Below, piece after piece: positions 19,014-27,698 of a DNA stretch of 64,000 nucleotides (position 1 is the stretch's first letter; every line of letters starts with the position of its first letter). The notes beneath the pieces are model-generated. The model was given only the letters and a program-made list of their open reading frames with translations, had not been told where the DNA came from and searched no databases. The stretch covers positions 248,001-312,000 of the forward strand of contig NZ_FMXM01000004.1 of the NCBI RefSeq assembly GCF_900103325.1, written 5' to 3'. The stretch is from Mesorhizobium qingshengii (GTDB taxonomy: Bacteria; Pseudomonadota; Alphaproteobacteria; Rhizobiales; Rhizobiaceae). A program made the translations under genes and the position numbers.

Positions 19014-20021
19014 GTGCAGACCAAGAAGATCATCAATGACGGCAACCGCGCCGTCGACGAGATGCTCGAAGGGATTCTGACCGCGCATCCCCGCCATCTC
19101 AGAAGCGCGGACGGCAGCCCGCGCTCGATCATCGCCCGCGACGGGCCGCGGCCCGGCAAGGTCGGGCTAGTCATCGGCGGCGGTTCGGGTCACGAACCGA
19201 CCTTCCTCGGCTTTGTCGGCAAGGGACTGGCGGACGCGGCGGCCATCGGCAATGTCTTCGCCTCGCCGCCGCCCGATCCGATCCTCGAATGCGCCAAGGC
19301 GGTCAGCGGTGGCGCCGGCGTGCTGTTCATGTACGGCAACTATGCCGGCGACGTGATGAACTTCGACATGGCGGCCGAGATGGCAGCGATGGACGACATC
19401 GAGGTGCGTACCGTGCTGACCACCGATGACGTCGCCTCGGCGCCGCGCGATCAGCGGCACAAGCGCCGCGGCGTCGCCGGCAATTTCTTCATCTTCAAGG
19501 CGGCCGGTGCTGCCTGCGATCGGATGCTCTCCTTCGACGAATGCGAGCGTATCGCGCGCAAGGCCAACGACCACACCTTCACCATGGGCGTGGCGCTGTC
19601 GCCCTGCTCGCTGCCACAGACGCGGCGGCCGAATTTCGAGATTGGTGCCGACGAGATGGAGATCGGCATGGGCATCCATGGCGAGCCTGGGATCGCGCGC
19701 GCCAAGCTCGGTACCGCCGACGAGATCACGGACGAGATGCTGGACAAGATTTTCGCCGAGATGGCGCCGAAGCGTGGCGACAAGGTCGCGGTGCTGGTCA
19801 ACTCGCTCGGCTCGACGCCGCTGATGGAACTCTACATCATGAACCGCCGGATCAAGCACAGGCTCGACGCAATCGGCGTTTCCATTCACGCGACCTGGGT
19901 CGGCAATTACTGCACGTCGCTGGAAATGGCCGGCGCCTCGGTGACACTAATGCATCTCGACGGCGAGTTGCAGACCATGCTCGACCACCCCTGCGACTGC
20001 GCGATGTTCCGTGCCGGCTGA
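19014..20021 (+). CDS. dhaK: Dihydroxyacetone-kinase-type ketose kinase, K subunit
   Basis: Substrate-binding subunit of a two-subunit dihydroxyacetone/erythrulose kinase. The 335-residue product carries GLVIGGGSGHEPTFLGFVGK near residue 55 and the covalent substrate histidine, His222, in GMGIHGEPGI. GTG at 19014 is preferred, with GGAGG 8 bp upstream; ATG 19008 is the alternative. DhaL follows 15 bp later and no DhaM phosphotransfer gene is present, so ATP is the likely donor. Convergent with rpiB and tpiB of the erythritol pathway, so L-erythrulose is a realistic substrate (inference; DhaK-type L-erythrulose kinases are known in mycobacteria). Confidence 0.9.
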   Translation: MQTKKIINDGNRAVDEMLEGILTAHPRHLRSADGSPRSIIARDGPRPGKVGLVIGGGSGHEPTFLGFVGKGLADAAAIGNVFASPPPDPILECAKAVSGGAGVLFMYGNYAGDVMNFDMAAEMAAMDDIEVRTVLTTDDVASAPRDQRHKRRGVAGNFFIFKAAGAACDRMLSFDECERIARKANDHTFTMGVALSPCSLPQTRRPNFEIGADEMEIGMGIHGEPGIARAKLGTADEITDEMLDKIFAEMAPKRGDKVAVLVNSLGSTPLMELYIMNRRIKHRLDAIGVSIHATWVGNYCTSLEMAGASVTLMHLDGELQTMLDHPCDCAMFRAG

Positions 20022-20036
20022 CGAAAGAGCGATCCC

Positions 20037-20672
20037 GTGACCATCGACGCCGCTGACCTGAAAAGAATGTTCGACGCCATCACGGTGGCGATAGAGGCCG
20101 ACAAGGACCGGCTCTGCCAACTCGACGGTGTCATTGGCGACGCCGACCACGGCATTGCCATGGCGCTCGGCTTCGGCGCGGTGCGCGATGCGCTGGCATC
20201 GCTCGACCTTGCGACGACCGAGCCGACGGCGCTGCTCAACACGGCGGCGAAATCTTTCCTCAATGCCGTCGGCGCCTCGTCAGGCCCGCTCTACGCGACG
20301 GCCTTCATGCGCGCGGCTTCCACCGTCAAGGGCAAGGCGACGCTGGCGGACGCGGACTTCAACGCCCTGTTCCAGGCCATGGCACAAGGCATCAAGGATC
20401 GCGGCAAGGCGGAACCTGGCGAAAAGACGATGGTCGATGCCTGGCAGCCAGCGGCCGAAGCGGCCGCCGCAGCCAATGCAGCCGGCAAGACGCTGTCCGA
20501 AAGTCTCGAAGCAGCACTTGCCGCGGCCGAACGCGGCGCGGAGGCGACCAAGGACATGATCGCGCAGAAGGGCCGCTCGTCGCGGCTCGGCGAACGGTCG
20601 CTCGGCCATCTGGATCCGGGCGCGGCGTCGGCCGTGACGGTCATCGGCGCGATACGCAAGAGCTTGAGCTAG
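20037..20672 (+). CDS. dhaL: Dihydroxyacetone-kinase-type ketose kinase, L (nucleotide) subunit
   Basis: ADP/ATP-binding partner of DhaK. The 211-residue all-helical product has [20 protein letters not shown] (Mg-nucleotide aspartates), [16 protein letters not shown] and the [12 protein letters not shown] motif of DhaL proteins. GTG start with GAAAGAG upstream. Its stop overlaps the convergent rpiB stop by 4 bp (20669-20672). With DhaK it would phosphorylate a short ketose in the cytoplasm. Confidence 0.9.
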   Translation: MTIDAADLKRMFDAITVAIEADKDRLCQLDGVIGDADHGIAMALGFGAVRDALASLDLATTEPTALLNTAAKSFLNAVGASSGPLYATAFMRAASTVKGKATLADADFNALFQAMAQGIKDRGKAEPGEKTMVDAWQPAAEAAAAANAAGKTLSESLEAALAAAERGAEATKDMIAQKGRSSRLGERSLGHLDPGAASAVTVIGAIRKSLS

Positions 20673-21109
20673 CGCTTTGCCGCATCCAGCCTGTTGATCG
20701 CCTGGACATTGCCGGCCGAAGGCCCATTCTCGTCGAATTCCGACGCCAGCCAGGCATCGACGATCGACTTGGCCAGTTCCGGACCGATGACGCGGGCGCC
20801 CATGGTGATGATCTGGGCGTTGTTGGATTTTGCCGCGCGCTCAGCCGAATAGGTGTCGTGGGTGAGCGCGGCGCGAATGCCGGGCACCTTGTTGGCCGAG
20901 ATGGAAACACCGATGCCGGTGCCGCAGAACAGGATGCCACGATCGTTCTGGCCGTCGACGATCGTCTGGGCGAGGTTCTGCGACAGGTCGGCATAGTAGC
21001 CGGCCTGGCTCAGATCGCTGACGGTGATGCCGGGCTTGGTGGCTAGATGCGCGGCGATGACATCGAGCAGCGGCTTGCCGGCGCTGTCGGCTCCAATGGC
21101 TATTTTCAT
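20669..21109 (-). CDS. eryI: RpiB-type isomerase, probable D-erythrulose-4-phosphate isomerase (EryI)
   Basis: Ribose-5-phosphate isomerase B family, 146 residues: [20 protein letters not shown], catalytic Cys62 in [20 protein letters not shown], and [19 protein letters not shown]. In Brucella the homologue linked to the ery genes converts D-erythrulose-4-phosphate to D-erythrose-4-phosphate, and the order here (DeoR, tpiB, rpiB) is as I recall it there. Terminal gene of the three-gene minus-strand unit. A general pentose-phosphate role is possible but less likely given the neighbours. Confidence 0.88.
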   Translation of the reverse strand: MKIAIGADSAGKPLLDVIAAHLATKPGITVSDLSQAGYYADLSQNLAQTIVDGQNDRGILFCGTGIGVSISANKVPGIRAALTHDTYSAERAAKSNNAQIITMGARVIGPELAKSIVDAWLASEFDENGPSAGNVQAINRLDAAKR

Positions 21110-21148
21110 GGTCGTGTCCTTCCTTGACTGAATAATATCTCGATTGGT

Positions 21149-21907
21149 TCAGATCGCCGCCGAGGCGCGACCGAGGATGTCGATGTAGCCTTCCGCCTGC
21201 CAGGCGGAGCGGCCGATGAACAAGCCGTCGACATTGGGCTTGCCGATCAGCTCGGCGGCATTGCCGGGATTGACGCTGCCGCCATAGAGCACCGGTGGCA
21301 CGGACGGCAGCAGATCGCCTGCAATGGTCTTGATCAGCGCCTGCTGTTTGTCGGCATAGTCGGAGCTGGCCGGAATGCCCTTGTCGCCGATCGCCCAGAC
21401 CGGCTCGTAGGCGAACAGGATTTTCGCGCCCTTCGCCTCGCCTTCGAGGAATTGCAGCGCACCCCGCACCTGCGCCGTCAGCACCGCATCGGCCTGCCCA
21501 CTCTCGCGTTCCACCAATGTCTCGCCGACGCAGATCAGCGGCACCAGCCCGTGCTTCACCGCCGCGGCGGTCTTGAGGCCGACGGTACGGTCGGTCTCGC
21601 CAAAGTGCTCGCGCCGTTCACTGTGGCCGAGCTCGACCAGATCGAGGCCGCAGTCCCTCAGCATCACCGGCGAGATCTCGCCGGTCCAGGCGCCGGCATC
21701 GGCCCAGTGCATGTTTTGCGCCCCAACCTTGATCCGCGTCCGCGACAGCGCCTGCCTGACTTCGCGGACCGCCGTGAAGGGCGGGATGATGAAAGGCTGG
21801 ATACGATCGTCGAAACCGGGGATGAATCCGGCCAATATCTCGGCGAACGCCAGCGCCTCGGCAAGCGTCTTGTTCATCTTCCAACTTGTGCCAACCCAGT
21901 AAACCAC
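21149..21907 (-). CDS. eryH: Triosephosphate-isomerase paralogue, probable L-erythrulose-1-phosphate isomerase (EryH/TpiB)
   Basis: TIM-barrel isomerase of 252 residues with catalytic His95 (VELGHSERREHFGETD) and base Glu in FAYEPVWAIG. Two differences from housekeeping TpiA are visible: the catalytic-loop Asn of NWKMN is Ser (GTSWKMNK), and the flexible loop 6 reads AIGDKGIPASS instead of IGTGKTAT. These changes at the substrate lid fit a four-carbon substrate (inference). It is preceded by the DeoR gene (9-bp gap) and followed by rpiB (39-bp gap). In Brucella EryH interconverts L-erythrulose-1-phosphate and D-erythrulose-4-phosphate. Confidence 0.88.
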   Translation of the reverse strand: MVYWVGTSWKMNKTLAEALAFAEILAGFIPGFDDRIQPFIIPPFTAVREVRQALSRTRIKVGAQNMHWADAGAWTGEISPVMLRDCGLDLVELGHSERREHFGETDRTVGLKTAAAVKHGLVPLICVGETLVERESGQADAVLTAQVRGALQFLEGEAKGAKILFAYEPVWAIGDKGIPASSDYADKQQALIKTIAGDLLPSVPPVLYGGSVNPGNAAELIGKPNVDGLFIGRSAWQAEGYIDILGRASAAI

Positions 21908-21916
21908 GCGTACTCC

Positions 21917-22684
21917 CTAGTGTTTGTCGACCAAAGTCAGCGAGACGCCTGCGGCATCCAGCGCCTCGCGCAGTCCAGGCTCGAGCTCACGACCGGTGAA
22001 GACCGCGTCGAACGCCTTGAGGTCGGTGAGGAAATGCAGGGCCGTGCGGCCGAACTTGCCGTGATCGGCCAGCAGATATTTGCGGGCAGCGGCGGCCATC
22101 ATCAGGCGCTTGGTCTGAACCACTTCCTGGTCCTGGTGGAAGGCGGAAGCGCCGTGGATGGCGGATGACGACAGGAAGGCGACATCGGCGCGCAGCGATT
22201 TCAGCGTATCCTCAGCGAGCAGGCCGAAAAAGCCGTGGAACTTCTTGCTGTAGAGGCCGCCAAGCGCGATGAGGTTGATCCCTCCTACCCCCGACAGCTC
22301 CTCGATGACGGCCAGATTGTTGGTGATCACGGTCAGTGGACGTAAATCCGAGAGACGGCCGGCAATGCCACCCGCCGTCGAGCCATCGTCGATGATCACC
22401 GTCTGGCCAGGTTCGATCATCGCCACCGCTGCTGCCGCCAGGCGTTGCTTTTCCTCGGTCGCCTGCTTCTGCCGGTAGCGGAAATCGCTTTCGAAGAGAC
22501 CACTGGGCTGGATCGAGGCACCGCCGCGCACCTTGCGCAGGAAGCCGCTCTCCTCGAGCTCGTCGAGATCGCGGTGGACGGTCATCTTCGACACGCCGAA
22601 GCGCGATGCAAGGTCGTCGACGCTCGCTGTTCCGGCGTCCATCAGAAAATCCATGATGCCTTGCCGGCGGCTGTCGCTCTTCAT
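21917..22684 (-). CDS. DeoR-family regulator of the tpiB-rpiB unit
   Basis: Winged-helix repressor with a sugar-phosphate sensor domain, 255 residues: MKSDSRRQGIMDFLMDAGTA, ASRFGVSKMTVHRDLDELEE (HTH), RKVRGGAS (DeoR hinge), then a C-terminal ISOCOT-fold domain with IDDGSTAGGIAGRL and TNNLAVIEEL. ATG 22684 with GAGGA close upstream; the frame extends to 22756 without better signals. First gene of the eryH-eryI unit and divergent from fba. Likely represses its own unit and perhaps fba, with a tetrose or ketose phosphate as inducer (inference). Confidence 0.9.
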   Translation of the reverse strand: MKSDSRRQGIMDFLMDAGTASVDDLASRFGVSKMTVHRDLDELEESGFLRKVRGGASIQPSGLFESDFRYRQKQATEEKQRLAAAAVAMIEPGQTVIIDDGSTAGGIAGRLSDLRPLTVITNNLAVIEELSGVGGINLIALGGLYSKKFHGFFGLLAEDTLKSLRADVAFLSSSAIHGASAFHQDQEVVQTKRLMMAAAARKYLLADHGKFGRTALHFLTDLKAFDAVFTGRELEPGLREALDAAGVSLTLVDKH

Positions 22685-22768
22685 TCCTCGGTTCCCTCGC
22701 GCGGACCGGGCAAGGCCTCGCGTGGCCTGCAATATAACACCAAACGGCTCATTCACATCAAAGAATTT

Positions 22769-22787
22769 GTGATAATGTGTTATTCAC
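22769..22787. promoter_or_regulatory. Candidate DeoR operator in the regulator/fba divergent region
   Basis: GTGATAATGTGTTATTCAC is an imperfect dyad (GTGA...TCAC) in the AT-rich part of the 271-bp divergent intergenic region. A related ATTCACATCA half site lies 18 bp to the left. Position favours a DeoR operator; the symmetry is weak. Confidence 0.35.
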
Positions 22788-22955
22788 GTGGGATATTCGT
22801 TTCGTTTTCATGGCGGCGCTGTAACAAGAATTGCTATCGGGGCGCCCTCTGACGGTTGCGGTTGTCCGGAAATCCGGCCAGAAGCATCGGTGGGCTGAAC
22901 GATGCGCGGACAGTCCGCAACCACAGGCTTGAAACCAGATACGGGAGACTAATCG

Positions 22956-24020
22956 TTGGCTCGCATCACACTGAGACAATTGCTCGATCACGCCGCCGAA
23001 TACGGCTATGGCGTACCCGCCTTCAACATGAACAACATGGAACAAGGCCTTGCCATCATGGAGGCGGCGGAGGAGACCAAATCACCTGTCATCCTGCAGG
23101 CAAGCCGCGGCGCGCGCGCCTATGCCAATGACGTGGTGCTGGCCAAGCTGATCGACGCGCTGGTCGAGATCCATCCCGACATCCCGGTCTGCATGCATCT
23201 CGACCATGGCAACAATGAAGCCACCTGCGTCACCGCGATCCAGCACGGCTTCACCTCTGTTATGATGGACGGGTCGCTCAAGGAAGACGGCAAGACGCCG
23301 GCGGACTATTCCTACAATTCCGGCATCACCAAGCGCGTCGTCGACATGGCGCATTGGGGCGGCGTGTCGGTGGAAGGCGAGATCGGCGTGCTCGGTTCGC
23401 TCGAAATGGGTGGCGGCGAGCAGGAAGACGGCCACGGCGTCGAAGGCACCGTCAGCCACGACCAGTTGCTGACCGATCCCGTTCAGGCCGAACAGTTCGT
23501 GCGCGATACGCATGTCGATGCGCTGGCTGTGGCCATGGGCACCAGCCACGGTGCCTACAAGTTCTCGCGCAAGCCGGACGGCGCGGTGCTGGCGATGAAT
23601 GTCATCGAAGAGATCCACCGCCGCCTGCCGAACATGCATCTGGTCATGCATGGCTCGTCCTCGGTGCCGGAGGATCTGCAGGAGATCATCAACAAATATG
23701 GCGGCCAGATGAAGCCGACCTGGGGCGTGCCGGTGGAAGAGATCCAGCGCGGCATCAAGCATGGCGTGCGCAAGATCAACATCGACACCGACAACCGCAT
23801 GGCGCTGACCGGTGCGATCCGCAAGGTGCTGACCGAGAACCCGAGCGAGTTCGACCCGCGCAAGTACCTGACGCCGGCCATGGCGGCGATGCGAAAGCTG
23901 TGCAAGGAACGCTTCGAGCAATTCGGCACCGCCGGCAACGCGCCGAAGATCAAGCCGCTGCCGGTCTCGGAAATGGCCAAGCGCTACAAGTCGGGCAGTC
24001 TCGATCCGAAATTCGGCTGA
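22956..24020 (+). CDS. fba: Class II fructose-1,6-bisphosphate aldolase
   Basis: Zinc-dependent ketose-bisphosphate aldolase cleaving fructose-1,6-bisphosphate to DHAP and glyceraldehyde-3-phosphate. The 354-residue product has [20 protein letters not shown] (zinc His and base Asp), [34 protein letters not shown] and [12 protein letters not shown], then [21 protein letters not shown] start at 22956 with GGGAG 8 bp upstream. The lineage is the CbbA/Calvin-type long class II form. Convergent with the ery operon, separated by a hairpin terminator. It would consume triose phosphates made by the neighbouring pathways. Confidence 0.95.
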   Translation: MARITLRQLLDHAAEYGYGVPAFNMNNMEQGLAIMEAAEETKSPVILQASRGARAYANDVVLAKLIDALVEIHPDIPVCMHLDHGNNEATCVTAIQHGFTSVMMDGSLKEDGKTPADYSYNSGITKRVVDMAHWGGVSVEGEIGVLGSLEMGGGEQEDGHGVEGTVSHDQLLTDPVQAEQFVRDTHVDALAVAMGTSHGAYKFSRKPDGAVLAMNVIEEIHRRLPNMHLVMHGSSSVPEDLQEIINKYGGQMKPTWGVPVEEIQRGIKHGVRKINIDTDNRMALTGAIRKVLTENPSEFDPRKYLTPAMAAMRKLCKERFEQFGTAGNAPKIKPLPVSEMAKRYKSGSLDPKFG

Positions 24021-24053
24021 GTTCCGCCCGATCAAAATCCGGCCGCGTTTCAT

Positions 24054-24084
24054 CGGGCAGGAGCCGCATCGGCGCTCCTGCCCG
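24054..24084. terminator. Bidirectional hairpin between fba and eryC
   Basis: 11-bp perfect stem CGGGCAGGAGC / GCTCCTGCCCG with a 9-nt loop, placed between convergent genes and followed by GTCTTTAT. No long T-run. Confidence 0.6.
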
Positions 24085-24088
24085 GTCT

Positions 24089-25030
24089 TTATCCGGCCTG
24101 TGGCAGAAGACCCGACCTGCCGGTTTCGATGAAGGGCGCCCAGTAATCGACCGACTCGCGGATCATGGCGACGACCTGATGGTCGACCGGCTCGCGCTCG
24201 CGGAACGACAGTTCGAGGCAAATCTCGTTATCGGTGCCGCCGCCGCGCCGAACCGTCTCGAGAAACTTTTCCGGCGTGATGCGGCCGTCCCGGTTGTAGG
24301 TGGCGGTGAACGGCCAATGGCCGCCCTTGTTCATCGACGACTGCTTGATGTGGATTATCGGCGACTTCGTGGGAAAGGCTTCGGCCCAGGCATAGGGGTC
24401 GATGTCATCCGGGTTGCTTGAGGTCACGTCGCCATGGTCGATGTCGACCATCATCTCCAGCGGGATCGTCATGCCGGCCGCGTCGATCGCATTCTGCAGC
24501 GCCCGGCAGCTCTCAATCGTGTGGCCGAATTCGCGGCCGACCGACATCGGCTCCCAGAACAGGTAGGTCAGACCGGCGGCCCTGGCGTGTTCGGCGACGT
24601 CGCGCCAGCATTCCAGCGCGATATCGAACAGCCGCGCGCGGCGCTCGGGGTCGTCATAGTCCCGGTGGGTGAAGATGGCGAATTGCGTGCCCATGCCGTT
24701 GGCGCCGAGTTCGGCCGAGATGTCGGCAAAGGTCTTGAACCAGTCGACATAGTAGCGGCGCACGTCAGCGTCGGGATGGCCAAAATGATTGAGCCGGCCA
24801 TAGGGGCCGGTCATGCCCGAGGTGATGCGTACGCCGGTACGATCCAGCGCGCCGCGGAACAGCCGCACGAACTTCGAGATCGTCGCCGCCGGCCAACCGG
24901 GATTGATGAACTCATGCGTGAGCTGCACGTCCCTGATGCCGATATCATAGGCAATGGTGTCGATCAGATCGTCCGGCTCGGCAAAGCGGTTGACCAGCGG
25001 ATTGGTGTTGAGGGAGAGCGTAAACGCCAA
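24089..25030 (-). CDS. eryC: Sugar phosphate isomerase/epimerase, probable EryC
   Basis: TIM-barrel xylose-isomerase-like protein of 313 residues. Metal-ligand-type motifs: LFWEPMSVGREFGHTIESCR (Glu), PLEMMVDIDHGDVTSS (Asp/His), SPIIHIKQSSMNKGGHWPF (His) and ICLELSFRERE (Glu). In Brucella EryC converts L-3-tetrulose-4-phosphate, the product of EryB, into L-erythrulose-1-phosphate. Last gene of the long minus-strand ery operon, 49 bp below the class II aldolase gene. Size and partner genes match EryC well. Confidence 0.9.
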   Translation of the reverse strand: MAFTLSLNTNPLVNRFAEPDDLIDTIAYDIGIRDVQLTHEFINPGWPAATISKFVRLFRGALDRTGVRITSGMTGPYGRLNHFGHPDADVRRYYVDWFKTFADISAELGANGMGTQFAIFTHRDYDDPERRARLFDIALECWRDVAEHARAAGLTYLFWEPMSVGREFGHTIESCRALQNAIDAAGMTIPLEMMVDIDHGDVTSSNPDDIDPYAWAEAFPTKSPIIHIKQSSMNKGGHWPFTATYNRDGRITPEKFLETVRRGGGTDNEICLELSFREREPVDHQVVAMIRESVDYWAPFIETGRSGLLPQAG

Positions 25031-25079
25031 GACCGATCCCCTTCTCAGCTTTGCCGTGGGATCGAGGCGACGAATGCCG

Positions 25080-26135
25080 TCATTGCAGCGTCACCCCGGT
25101 GCGGTTGAGTTCCTGGCGATATTTTTCGGCGTCCCAGTTCAGGAGCTCGGCATTGTCCTTCGGGCTCAGATAGTTGAGGCGCACCGAGCCATCGACGCGC
25201 GCGGCGACATCGGCCAGGCAACGCGCCATCGCTTCGGCACCGGCATTGGCGTCGCGGCGCATCAGGACGCCCTTGCCTGGAAACAGAATGGACGTGGGAG
25301 CGACGGCGCTCCGAGCGACGACGGCCGCTGCATTCTCGTCCGGACCGGCGATCGTCGATCCGACCCCGAGGAAGATCACATGATCCGGATAGAGGCTGCC
25401 CGAAGCGGCGATCCGGCAACTGGCGAGATCGGTCGCGACGCTATGCGCCGCAGTCGAGGCGGGAAGCCGGTAGTCACTGCCGATGGCAAGCCTGAGCAGC
25501 GCGTCGGTGTCAGGCGCCGAGGCCGGCCGTGGCTCGCGGGCGAGCAATCCGGTCACTCGCTGCAGCAGCAACGCTGCCTCCGCAACCGTGTCGGCGGCGA
25601 CCACCAGCCCGTGATTGCCGAGAACGAGCACGCTGGTCGCGGGCTTCAGGCGCTCCGCTATGGCTTGCGCCAGCGGCAGGCCAGGCCTGCGATAAGGCAC
25701 ATACGTCCAATCAAGACCCCGCAGGCGCTCTTCCAGCAAGGCCTCCGCATTGGCCTGGACGGCGATCGAGATCGTCTCGACACAATGGACATGGACGACG
25801 ACCTTCTGCCGCATGAGCGCATGCACCGTCGTCTCGATGGAAGGCCGCAGCCGCCGGGGATTGAGTTCCTCCAGCGTGAACTGCCCGGCCTTCTCGGCGG
25901 CGTCGCTGCGATGCGCCAAAGCGTCGAGCAGCGGCTCCAGCGCGACCGGCACCATGATGTCGCCGGTCAGCGCGTTCATCAGCCAGGTGCCGGAAGCCTT
26001 GATCCACAACACGCCATCCTGCTTGATGGAGGTATTGCCGCCGGCGCCCTGGACCAGCAACGGATCGGCGCCGATGCTGGCGGAAAAAGAGCGCAACATC
26101 CGGAATTCCGTGGAGCCGGCATCGAAGCCCACCAT
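25080..26135 (-). CDS. Class II aldolase/adducin-family protein in the ery operon
   Basis: A 351-residue cytoplasmic protein. The N-terminal half has the class II aldolase core: LVQGAGGNTSIKQDGVLWIK, then VVHVHCVETISIAV with a metal-type His-x-His, and LVLGNHGLVVAADTVAEAAL. A second half of about 150 residues resembles the extension in RhaD-type aldolases, but the SDR domain found in the protein at 7248 is absent. It starts at 26135, overlapping the eryB stop by 1 bp, so the two are coupled. A canonical ery pathway needs no aldolase; here it could cleave a ketose-1-phosphate from another polyol. Substrate unknown. Confidence 0.85.
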   Translation of the reverse strand: MVGFDAGSTEFRMLRSFSASIGADPLLVQGAGGNTSIKQDGVLWIKASGTWLMNALTGDIMVPVALEPLLDALAHRSDAAEKAGQFTLEELNPRRLRPSIETTVHALMRQKVVVHVHCVETISIAVQANAEALLEERLRGLDWTYVPYRRPGLPLAQAIAERLKPATSVLVLGNHGLVVAADTVAEAALLLQRVTGLLAREPRPASAPDTDALLRLAIGSDYRLPASTAAHSVATDLASCRIAASGSLYPDHVIFLGVGSTIAGPDENAAAVVARSAVAPTSILFPGKGVLMRRDANAGAEAMARCLADVAARVDGSVRLNYLSPKDNAELLNWDAEKYRQELNRTGVTLQ

Positions 26136-27652
26136 CAGCCCGCCCTCGCCAGCCGGCTTGCGCACCAGTCCTCGAAAGCCGACCTTTCCTCGGTGGAAAG
26201 ATGCAGGCCGTGCTTGGTGCGCCGTTCGAGAATATCGGCCGATGTCATCGCCCATTCCTGTTCGAACAGGTAGCTGGCCTCGCGCTCGAAGAAATCCTTG
26301 CCGAAGCATCGCCCCAGTTCCGCGAGTGATCTGGCGTTGCCGACCACAAGATGTGTCCTGGTCCCGTAAAGCCGGCCGTAGTGATTGATCAGCGATGCCG
26401 GCATCCATGGATACTCACGTCCGAGGTCGCCGAGAAACCGGTCGAAATCGGCATTGGCGATGTCCCCGCCAGGCAAATGTGCCTTCGCTGTCCAGGGCTT
26501 GCCCATCCGGGGAAAGAACGGAGCAATTTTGTCCAGCGCATGCTCGGCCAGCTTGCGGAAGGTGGTGATCTTGCCCCCGAACACGGAGAGCAGCGGCGCC
26601 GCTCCGGACGGCGCGTCGAGTTCGAAGATGTAGTCGCGGGTCACTGCGCTTGGGTTGTCGGCATTGTCGTCGTAGAGCGGCCTGACGCCGGAAAAGCTGT
26701 AGACAACATCGTCCCGCACGAGCCCGCGCTTGAAGTAGCGGTTCACCACCTTGAGCAGGTAGTCGATCTCGCTCGCGTCCGCCGCTACGTCCTCGGGCCT
26801 GCCGTCATAGGGAATGTCGGTGGTGCCGATCAGCGCCAGATCGTTCTGGTAGGGATTGATGAAGATCACACGCTTGTCACTGTTCTGGACGAGATAGGCC
26901 TGGCGACCTTCCCAGAATTTAGGCACGACGATGTGGCTGCCCTTGACCAGCCTGACGCTGCGCTTGGAGTTCTGGCCCGCCACGCGATTGATGATGTCGT
27001 TGACCCAGGGACCGGCCGCGTTGACCAGGGCGCGTGCCCGCACCGTCGTCCTGACGCCGGTTCGGACGTCCTGCGTTTCGACAGACCACAGGCCGTCTTC
27101 ACGGCGGGCGGCGGTGCAGGCGGTTCGGGTGAATATGCTGGCGCCACGCTCGCGCGCATCGAGCGCGTTGATGAGCACAAGGCGGGCATCGTCGACCCAG
27201 CAGTCGGAATATTCGAAACCGCGCTTGAAGGCGTCCCTGATCGGCACGCCCTCGGGCGCGGTGTGCAGGTTCAGCGTGCGGGTCGGCGGCAGCCGCTTGC
27301 GGCCGCCGAGATGGTCGTAGAGGAACAGGCCGAGCCGGACCAGCCATGCCGGCCGGTCGTCCGGGCTGTGCGGCAGCACGAAGCGCATCGGCCAGATGAT
27401 ATGCGGCGCCGATTCCAGCAGCACCTCGCGCTCGATCAGCGCCTCGCGCACCAGGCGGAATTCGTAATATTCGAGATAGCGCAGGCCACCATGGACGAGC
27501 TTGCCCGATCTCGAACTGGTGCCTTCGGCCAGATCGTCCTTTTCGCACAGGATGACGGAAAGCCCGCGCCCGGCGGCGTCGCGTGCGATGCCCGCACCGT
27601 TGATGCCGCCGCCGACGACAAAGAGGTCGACGATTTCAGAGCCGCCGTTCAT
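26135..27652 (-). CDS. eryB: FAD-dependent polyol-phosphate dehydrogenase, probable erythritol-4-phosphate dehydrogenase
   Basis: GlpD-family flavoenzyme of 505 residues. FAD-binding dinucleotide fold at the N-terminus (DLFVVGGGINGAGIARDAAG), then SSRSGKLVHGGLRYLEYYEF, NAAGPWVN, GTTDIPYDG and the C-terminal FSGVRPLYDD and LLSVFGGKITTFRKLAEHAL. Sequence alone would allow glycerol-3-phosphate dehydrogenase. Its place between eryA and eryC and the pathway logic favour oxidation of L-erythritol-4-phosphate to 3-tetrulose-4-phosphate. ATG 27652 was chosen as the family start; the frame continues upstream without domain content. Confidence 0.88.
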   Translation of the reverse strand: MNGGSEIVDLFVVGGGINGAGIARDAAGRGLSVILCEKDDLAEGTSSRSGKLVHGGLRYLEYYEFRLVREALIEREVLLESAPHIIWPMRFVLPHSPDDRPAWLVRLGLFLYDHLGGRKRLPPTRTLNLHTAPEGVPIRDAFKRGFEYSDCWVDDARLVLINALDARERGASIFTRTACTAARREDGLWSVETQDVRTGVRTTVRARALVNAAGPWVNDIINRVAGQNSKRSVRLVKGSHIVVPKFWEGRQAYLVQNSDKRVIFINPYQNDLALIGTTDIPYDGRPEDVAADASEIDYLLKVVNRYFKRGLVRDDVVYSFSGVRPLYDDNADNPSAVTRDYIFELDAPSGAAPLLSVFGGKITTFRKLAEHALDKIAPFFPRMGKPWTAKAHLPGGDIANADFDRFLGDLGREYPWMPASLINHYGRLYGTRTHLVVGNARSLAELGRCFGKDFFEREASYLFEQEWAMTSADILERRTKHGLHLSTEERSAFEDWCASRLARAG

Positions 27653-27698
27653 CCCGCCGTGGCCTCGATGCCGAATTTGTGGGTCATGGCCGCCGCCT

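Noticed and set aside
26135..27652. Glycerol-3-phosphate dehydrogenase (glpD) as the name for the GlpD-like gene, and a glycerol (glp) operon as the whole locus
   Set aside because: The five-gene importer resembles rhizobial glycerol systems, but eryA and eryC on either side and eryH/eryI nearby make erythritol the better reading. Glycerol use by the same importer is not excluded.
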